This document shows, piece by piece, positions 6,145-9,708 of a stretch of 9,708 nt of DNA. The position numbers were made by a program, and so were the translations under genes. Below the pieces are notes generated by a model, which had not been told where the DNA came from, did not search any database, and saw only the letters and a program-made list of their open reading frames with translations. Within the stretch, counting starts at the first letter, position 1, and each line of letters starts with the position of its first letter. Source of the DNA: Bacteroidales bacterium (lineage in GTDB: Bacteria > Bacteroidota > Bacteroidia > Bacteroidales > P3); contig CAAGNU010000242.1 in assembly GCA_900771365.1 (NCBI GenBank), positions 1 through 9,708 of the forward strand, in the 5' to 3' direction.

Positions 6145-6969
6145 ATGTCTTTCATTCATCTCACCGACCTCACGCACCCCGACCTGCAAGCCTACAGCAG
6201 CCTCACCGAGGCACAGCTCCGCAACCGCCTTGAGCCCGACAAGGGCATCTTTATCTGCGAAAGTCCCAAAGTCATCCGCGTAGCCCTCGACGCGGGCTGC
6301 CGTCCTCTCTCGCTCCTCGCCGAGGAGAAGCACCTCGTGGGACAGGCCGCCGACATCGTGGAGCGCTGCGGCGACATACCCATCTACACGGGCAGCCGCG
6401 AGCTGCTGGCCTCGCTCACGGGCTACGAACTGACGCGCGGCGTGCTCTGCGCCATGCAGCGTCCCAAGCCCCGGGAGGTCGAAGAGATATGCCGCGATGC
6501 CCGCCGCGTGGTGCTCATCGACAGCGTGGTGAACAGCACCAACACCGGCGCCATCTTCCGCGCCGCCGCCGCCCTCGGCATCGATGCCGTGCTCCTCACC
6601 ACCACCTGCTGCGACCCCCTCAACCGCCGCAGCGTCCGCGTCAGCATGGGCACCGTGTTTCAGATACCTTGGACCTATCTACCTTCTTGGCCGCACCCCG
6701 CCATGGAGCTGTTCCACGACATGGGCTTCAAGACTGCCGCCATGGCTCTGACGCCCGACGCCGTGCCTGTTGATGACCCCCAGCTCATGGCAGAGGAACG
6801 CCTCGTCATCGTGATGGGCACCGAGGGCGACGGCCTCGCCCGCCGCACCATCGAGAGCTGCGACTACAAAGTTATCATCCCCATGAGCCGTGGCGTCGAT
6901 TCCCTCAACGTCGCCGCCGCCGCCTCCGTAGCCTTCTGGCAGCTCCGCCGGCATGATGTCGAACAATAA
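6145..6969 (+). CDS. SpoU/TrmH-family RNA 2'-O-methyltransferase
   Basis: This 274-residue protein is of normal length for an S-adenosylmethionine-dependent ribose 2'-O-methyltransferase with the SPOUT knot fold. An N-terminal substrate-binding-like domain (about 1-105) precedes the catalytic domain. Motif 1 is D-S-V-V-N-S-T-N-T-G-A-I-F-R, with the catalytic Arg. Motif 2 is I-V-M-G-T-E-G-D-G-L. Motif 3 is I-P-M-S-R-G-V-D-S-L-N-V-A-A-A. All three are intact. The substrate is tRNA or rRNA, and sequence alone does not tell which. Its N-terminal L-R-N-R-L-E-P-D-K-G-I-F-I-C-E-S-P-K is unlike classic RlmB, so I give no symbol. The ATG follows an A-rich stretch and a heptad element. It is the last plus-strand gene of the group and converges on the DgkA-like gene. 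Confidence 0.9.
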   Translation: MSFIHLTDLTHPDLQAYSSLTEAQLRNRLEPDKGIFICESPKVIRVALDAGCRPLSLLAEEKHLVGQAADIVERCGDIPIYTGSRELLASLTGYELTRGVLCAMQRPKPREVEEICRDARRVVLIDSVVNSTNTGAIFRAAAALGIDAVLLTTTCCDPLNRRSVRVSMGTVFQIPWTYLPSWPHPAMELFHDMGFKTAAMALTPDAVPVDDPQLMAEERLVIVMGTEGDGLARRTIESCDYKVIIPMSRGVDSLNVAAAASVAFWQLRRHDVEQ

Positions 6970-6999
6970 ACTCTTAGATAAAGCATGGCCTTATACAAT

Positions 7000-7040
7000 C
7001 CCTGACATCTACCATAATGGAACAGGGCGAAGACTTTTTT
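7000..7040 (+). terminator. Possible terminator after the methyltransferase
   Basis: CCCTG (7000-7004) pairs with CAGGG (7023-7027) around an inner CCAT/ATGG stem (7012-7020). T6 follows at 7035-7040, eight bases after the stem. It lies between convergent genes. The stem is interrupted and the T tract distant, so the call is tentative. Confidence 0.35.
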
Positions 7041-7447
7041 CAATAGAATAAGGCGAGGATTTTGGGCAGGAAGATGATGAGGCCGACCAGAACGGCGACG
7101 ATGGCGCAGACCAGGACGGCTGCCGCACCAAGGTCCTTAATGTCGCGCTTGCGGTCATCACGCTCGGCCTTGACAAAGTCGGCTGTCCGCTCCAGCGAAG
7201 AGTTGAGGATCTCGGCAGAGATGACCATCCCGATAACAATCAGAACCGCTATCCACTCCATGTATGAGATGCGGAAAAGAAAGCCTGCAACAATGGCCAT
7301 CACCGCCGCCACGGCATGAATCCAGGAGTTGTGCTCTTCGCGGAACAAGACCTTCAGCCCCGCGAAGGCATAGCTGAAGCTCTTAATCCTCTTCTTGATA
7401 GAAAACTTCTCGTTCTTCATGACTTGTAACATTGAAATCACACGCAT
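7040..7447 (-). CDS. DgkA-like diacylglycerol/undecaprenol kinase
   Basis: This integral membrane kinase has 135 residues as drawn, typical for the family. It has an amphipathic N-terminus (K-R-I-K-S-F-S-Y-A-F-A-G-L) and three membrane segments at about 43-58, 65-84 and 105-128. The catalytic signature is E-I-L-N-S-S-L-E-R, with Glu79, Asn82 and Glu86, and an acidic D-R-K-R-D-I-K-D loop follows. These proteins phosphorylate diacylglycerol or, in many non-proteobacterial species, undecaprenol, recycling the lipid carrier for envelope glycans. The R-S-F-x-x-A-x-x-G-L-K-type start resembles the undecaprenol kinase type, but the substrate is not proven. An internal ATG at 7420 (M-K-N-E-K-F) may be the true start. 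It gives 126 residues beginning where homologous proteins usually begin. It converges with the methyltransferase. Confidence 0.88.
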   Translation of the reverse strand: MRVISMLQVMKNEKFSIKKRIKSFSYAFAGLKVLFREEHNSWIHAVAAVMAIVAGFLFRISYMEWIAVLIVIGMVISAEILNSSLERTADFVKAERDDRKRDIKDLGAAAVLVCAIVAVLVGLIIFLPKILALFY

Positions 7448-7582
7448 TAACGCCGCAAAGCGGAAAATATTGTCTGCTGAAAGGAAAAAGGCACGGAGGC
7501 GCGATTCATTCTACTCGTTCGATTCGAACAATGGTCTCCGATTCAAGCGGGCTCAGCTGGGAGAGTATGCGGGGGTGCGGAC

Positions 7583-7595
7583 TGACATTTTGTCA
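7583..7595. promoter_or_regulatory. Palindrome TGACA-TTT-TGTCA
   Basis: A perfect inverted repeat with 5-bp arms and a 3-bp centre, like a dimeric repressor site. A near copy in inverse orientation, TGACA-AAA-TGGCA, lies at 7733-7745 and matches 12 of 13 bases of its complement. The regulator is unknown. Confidence 0.4.
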
Positions 7596-7620
7596 ATCTG
7601 CGTTTGGGGGCGGAAGAGGG

Positions 7621-7682
7621 CTGGAGAAGCTCCAGTGTAGCTTCGCCTTACCTTCGCTCTAGCTTCGCTCCCTGAGGCGAAG
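7621..7682. repeat. Hairpin pair with CTTCGC repeats
   Basis: CTGGAG-AAG-CTCCAG (7621-7635) is a perfect 6-bp stem. CTTCGCCTTA (7641-7650) pairs with TGAGGCGAAG (7673-7682), and the loop holds two more CTTCGCT words about 11 bp apart. No U tract follows directly, so a terminator is not supported. It may be a decayed short-period repeat with a complementary arm, like the other arrays here. Confidence 0.5.
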
Positions 7683-7732
7683 AAAAAGCGGGCGAAAAAC
7701 GACCCTTCTGAGGGGGTTGAGCGGAATTATGC

Positions 7733-7753
7733 TGACAAAATGGCAGTTTTTTT
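7733..7753 (+). terminator. TGACA near-palindrome followed by T7
   Basis: CTGACA-AAA-TGGCAG (7732-7746) is followed at once by seven T residues (7747-7753). The stem has one mismatch and six base-pair positions, so it is a weak intrinsic terminator. It could equally be an operator, since it matches the palindrome at 7583. Confidence 0.25.
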
Positions 7754-7760
7754 ACAGAAA

Positions 7761-7880
7761 CGTAAATTACCGTGAATGCCCGCGAATTTCCGTAAATGAA
7801 TATCTTCCTGAAACAGGCTGACAGTTACCTAAAAATATTTCCGATAATTCACGGCAAATTCGCGTTAGTTCACGTTAAAC
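7761..7880. repeat. Inverted pair of decad arrays
   Basis: Four 10-bp units, CGTAAATTAC, CGTGAATGCC, CGCGAATTTC and CGTAAATGAA, fill 7761-7800. The stretch 7841-7880 holds the complement of the same motif at 10-11 bp spacing (AATTCACG, AATTCGCG, AGTTCACG). The arms are separated by 40 bp that include CCTG-AAA-CAGG (7807-7817). Related AATTCGTG words continue at 7921 and 7944. Confidence 0.75.
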
Positions 7881-8083
7881 AAAGTTCCATGATGGCACAC
7901 AGAACCATAATTAATGAATGAATTCGTGGATAATGGCATAGGAAATTCGTGTTTGTCATAGATCATCCGCCCTGTACAACAAAGCTTTTTTTTCTTACAC
8001 AAAGCTGTCACGGCGGTTCGTGTTGAAAGCCAATGCAATAGGCAAGAATCGGCGGGGCGGGGCGGAAAAAAATTCGTTTTTTG

Positions 8084-8111
8084 TGTTACTTTTTTGCGTT
8101 TTTAACGTCTA
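8084..8111 (+). promoter_or_regulatory. ECF-type promoter of the sigma-factor operon
   Basis: TGTTAC (8084-8089), a 16-bp T-rich spacer and CGTCTA (8106-8111) resemble extracytoplasmic-function promoters (an -AAC-type -35 with CGTC at -10). No good TTTG/TAnnTTTG housekeeping pair is present. A promoter of this class directly before a sigma gene suggests autoregulation, which is an inference. The leader would be about 130-145 nt. Confidence 0.5.
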
Positions 8112-8147
8112 ACATATATAAGCCCTCAACCTAACCTGCCTTAGACG

Positions 8148-8225
8148 GAGGCGAAGAGTCTGCCGAAGGCCGAGGCGAAGACTGCGGCGGAGGCCGAAAC
8201 AAAAAAGCCGCCGAAAGCGGAGGCC
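8148..8225. repeat. Tandem 24-bp repeats in the sigma leader
   Basis: Copies at 8148-8171 and 8172-8195 match at 19 of 24 bases, starting GAGGCGAAGA and ending GGCC. A partial third copy ends GCGGAGGCC at 8225. CGGCGG (8185-8190) can pair with CCGCCG (8208-8213). The frame from 8145 to 8288 is open and would encode an Ala/Glu/Lys-rich peptide, but it has no ATG, GTG or TTG start. It is a structured leader or a decayed repeat-coding tail. Confidence 0.6.
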
Positions 8226-8250
8226 GCGACGGGGCGGGACAGCGGGCTAG

Positions 8251-8781
8251 ATGGAAGGAACAGTGATGTCGCACAAGAAGAAAAGATATAACGAGTTTGA
8301 GGAGATGCTTTGCCGTTCGCAGCGCATCCTGTACCACGTGTGCCTTGCCTACACCGACAAGCAGCCCGAGAGCATCGACGACCTCTACCAGGAGATTGTC
8401 AGCAACCTCTGGCACGGCTGGCCTAAGTTCAGGGGCAAGAGCGACACGGCGACATGGGTCTATCGCGTGGCCTTGAACACCGCCAAGTCGGAGCTGCGGA
8501 AGCTGCAGCGGCGCGGCGACCGCGACACGGTGCCTATCGACGCCCGCCTCTGCGACACCCTCGCCGACGAGGCCGCGGACCCCCGCATCGAGCGGCTCTA
8601 CAGCCTCATCGACCTGCTGCCCGCCGACGAGAAGGAGCTCGTCTTCCTCTACCTCGACGACCTCACCCACGCCCAGATTGCCGCCGTGACCGGCACCTCT
8701 GAAGGGGCTGCGAAGCAGCACATCTACCGCATACGACAGAAACTAATCTTATTAAATAGCCAAGAAAATGAACGAGAATAG
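8251..8781 (+). CDS. ECF-like sigma-70 family RNA polymerase sigma factor
   Basis: This 176-residue protein has only sigma regions 2 and 4, as in ECF (group 4) sigma factors. Region 2 spans about 13-88 and includes D-D-L-Y-Q-E-I for core binding and T-A-T-W-V-Y-R-V-A-L-N-T for -10 recognition. Region 4 spans about 118-168, with L-P-A-D-E-K-E-L-V-F-L-Y and the helix-turn-helix L-T-H-A-Q-I-A-A-V-T-G-T-S-E-G-A-A-K-Q-H-I-Y-R. An in-frame ATG at 8266 (M-S-H-K-K-K) is a plausible alternative start, preceded by AAGGA at 8256-8260. The next gene starts 14 bp before this one ends, so the two are probably translationally coupled. It likely controls an envelope or stress response with the membrane proteins downstream, an inference from the operon layout. 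Confidence 0.9.
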   Translation: MEGTVMSHKKKRYNEFEEMLCRSQRILYHVCLAYTDKQPESIDDLYQEIVSNLWHGWPKFRGKSDTATWVYRVALNTAKSELRKLQRRGDRDTVPIDARLCDTLADEAADPRIERLYSLIDLLPADEKELVFLYLDDLTHAQIAAVTGTSEGAAKQHIYRIRQKLILLNSQENERE

Positions 8782-9385
8782 AACCTTTGAAAACACGATG
8801 CCCCACGAGCAGCTGCCGAGGTGCCAGCCGCCCGCACAGGCCGACGAGGCCGACCGCCTCTGGGAGGAGCTGCAGGCCCTATGGGACGAGCAGAACCGCC
8901 GCATCGACGAGATTCTTGCCGCCTCAGAGCATGAGGCTCCAATGCACCATGCACCCTCCCGCAAGCGTCCGGGCACGCCGCTCCGCATCAGGCTGCTGCG
9001 CAGCCATATAGTGCTGTTAGGCGTCTTCGTGGCTGCCGCCATCTACTGGGGCACGCTCATCCCCTCGCTGGCCTACACCGTGCCCGCGGCCATCGTCTGC
9101 GCGGCCATCGAGGGAGCCTACCTGCTCACGGCCTTCGAATGCCTCAAGCGGGTGCGCAGCCTTGCGGCATGCGACCCCGTCCGCACCACGCACGGCATCA
9201 CGCCGCCCTGCGAGGCCCTGCGAGGCCCCCGCTATGGGCTGACTGCCACCTGCATCGCCGCCGTGACGGTCCTCGTGGTGGCAGCCTGCGCCCCCACGGG
9301 AGGCGACAGCTGCGGCATGATCTACGACCAGCCCAGCCGTGCCGCCGTGATAGAAATACTAGACCAATCCATTGCATCGATATGA
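8768..9385 (+). CDS. Three-span membrane protein, candidate anti-sigma factor
   Basis: I do not recognise this 205-residue protein as a named family. Residues 1-78 are hydrophilic, with a likely helical E-A-D-R-L-W-E-E-L-Q-A-L-W-D-E-Q-N-R-R-I segment (27-46). Hydrophobic segments follow at about 81-98, 101-122 and 157-174, then a short tail. A cytoplasmic N-terminal domain before membrane spans, in a gene overlapping an ECF sigma gene, is how many anti-sigma factors are arranged, so I infer that role. No zinc-binding H-x3-C-x2-C motif of the ZAS type is visible. The ATG at 8768 overlaps the sigma stop by 14 bp. A second Met at residue 11 is possible. The gene ends in an ATGA overlap with the following gene. 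Confidence 0.7.
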   Translation: MNENRTFENTMPHEQLPRCQPPAQADEADRLWEELQALWDEQNRRIDEILAASEHEAPMHHAPSRKRPGTPLRIRLLRSHIVLLGVFVAAAIYWGTLIPSLAYTVPAAIVCAAIEGAYLLTAFECLKRVRSLAACDPVRTTHGITPPCEALRGPRYGLTATCIAAVTVLVVAACAPTGGDSCGMIYDQPSRAAVIEILDQSIASI

Positions 9386-9708
9386 ACAGAACGACCCTCC
9401 GACAGAAGCTCACCTCGTGGCCTAAGGTGGCAGCCCTCTGCCTGCTGATAGTGGCGGGGACGCTGAGCGTCAAGCTGTGGCCGCGCACCGTCCCCTACGA
9501 GCAGTGCAGCGACATCTACAAGAAATACGCGGGGACGGACGGCATAGAAGCCGCGTTCGTCAAGGACTACAAAGTGAACGACACCGTCCTTATCGATGCA
9601 ACAGTATTAGAAGCCACGACCGACTCCGCCTGGGCCGTCCTGCAAAAAGACTTCAACGTCCCCATAATACCAGAACTTTCCGACAGCTGCAACGCTATCT
9701 CCGTGAAA
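9382..9708 (+). CDS. Membrane-anchored protein of unknown function (partial)
   Basis: The gene is open from ATG at 9382 to the window end, giving 109 codons with no stop, so the 3' end is missing. The start overlaps the preceding stop as ATGA, the usual sign of translational coupling. After a short basic N-terminus (M-N-R-T-T-L-R-Q-K-L) comes one membrane segment at about 15-32 (P-K-V-A-A-L-C-L-L-I-V-A-G-T-L-S-V). A probably extracytoplasmic part follows, including I-Y-K-K-Y-A-G-T-D-G-I-E-A-A-F-V-K-D-Y and L-Q-K-D-F-N-V-P. The segment could be an uncleaved anchor or a signal peptide. I do not recognise the family. As the third gene of a sigma/membrane-protein operon it may sense or transmit the signal, which is inference. 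Confidence 0.75.
   Translation, partial: MNRTTLRQKLTSWPKVAALCLLIVAGTLSVKLWPRTVPYEQCSDIYKKYAGTDGIEAAFVKDYKVNDTVLIDATVLEATTDSAWAVLQKDFNVPIIPELSDSCNAISVK

Larger units (their letters stand above)
7448..8083. other. Gene-free stretch with dense inverted repeats
   Basis: No frame here has a convincing protein. The stretch holds a perfect palindrome GTTCGA-T-TCGAAC (7517-7529), three GATTC words 18-19 bp apart, two related TGACA motifs (7583-7595, 7733-7745), the CTTCGC hairpin region (7621-7682) and the decad inverted array (7761-7880). It also has two AATTCGTG words (7921, 7944), two ACAAAGCT words exactly 20 bp apart (7979, 7999) and a G-rich tract (8051-8065). GC falls sharply from about 7740 onward. 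It separates two gene groups and could hold long-range control sites or decayed mobile DNA. Confidence 0.6.

Noticed and set aside
7502..7590. tRNA gene: D-arm-like GGCTCAGCTGGGAGAG at 7550 and T-loop-like TTCGATTC at 7518
   Set aside because: The T-like motif lies before the D-like motif, flanking bases do not form T, acceptor or anticodon stems, and TTCGATTC is part of a palindrome. A permuted tRNA was considered but the acceptor strands do not pair.
7395..7662. Two plus-strand frames of 76-81 codons beside the DgkA-like gene
   Set aside because: They start on the antisense of the kinase gene, have no family resemblance and cross hairpins. They look like chance frames.
8131..8721. Minus-strand frame of 196 codons opposite the sigma gene
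   Set aside because: Long antisense frames are expected opposite GC-rich genes. Its protein is low-complexity, while the sense strand encodes clear sigma regions 2 and 4.

Overview
The window looks like a chromosomal segment of a Bacteroidales bacterium, most likely Prevotellaceae. The grounds are promoters of the Bacteroidetes type (TTTG, about 20 bp, TAnnTTTG), A-rich start regions with few Shine-Dalgarno sites, GC-rich CTC/ATC/GCC-biased genes separated by AT-rich gaps, and Bacteroidetes-type protein families. The genus call is an inference.

Layout. Bases 1-573 are AT-rich and hold the remains of a minus-strand MNT/HEPN toxin-antitoxin pair: an intact MNT nucleotidyltransferase (277-573) and only the C-terminal third of a HEPN protein (138-293). 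Bases 672-803 hold four exact-period 33-bp repeats that end at a clear promoter (797-828). That promoter drives an AAA_14/DUF4143 ATPase (855-2234). Next come three same-strand genes: a large membrane protein with a von Willebrand A-type DxSxS motif (2369-4618), an MOP-superfamily polysaccharide flippase (4726-6015) and a SpoU/TrmH-family RNA methyltransferase (6145-6969). A convergent diacylglycerol/undecaprenol-kinase-like gene follows (7040-7447, minus). After an 800-bp gap rich in inverted repeats, the window ends with a tightly overlapping operon: an ECF-like sigma factor (8251-8781), a three-span membrane protein (8768-9385) and a membrane-anchored protein cut by the window edge (9382-9708).

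The most striking structure is a family of short-period repeats. Every gap between 2235 and 6144 is filled by elements built from a GC-rich core (consensus CGGCnnCCGCCC, then usually ACTC) flanked by strict 7-bp-period arrays. The heptad sequence differs between copies (CATTATT, AATTCTC, TTAACTC, CAGRTCA), and several elements have a complementary left arm of GAATAAT-type heptads, giving long hairpins. Two further arrays lie in frame inside the vWA gene. A different, roughly 10-bp-period inverted array occupies 7761-7880.

Functionally, the flippase and the DgkA-like kinase both belong to lipid-linked envelope metabolism, but nothing ties the central genes together beyond shared strand and position. 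The terminal three-gene operon reads as a sigma factor with a candidate membrane anti-sigma partner, probably autoregulated from an ECF-type promoter at 8084-8111.
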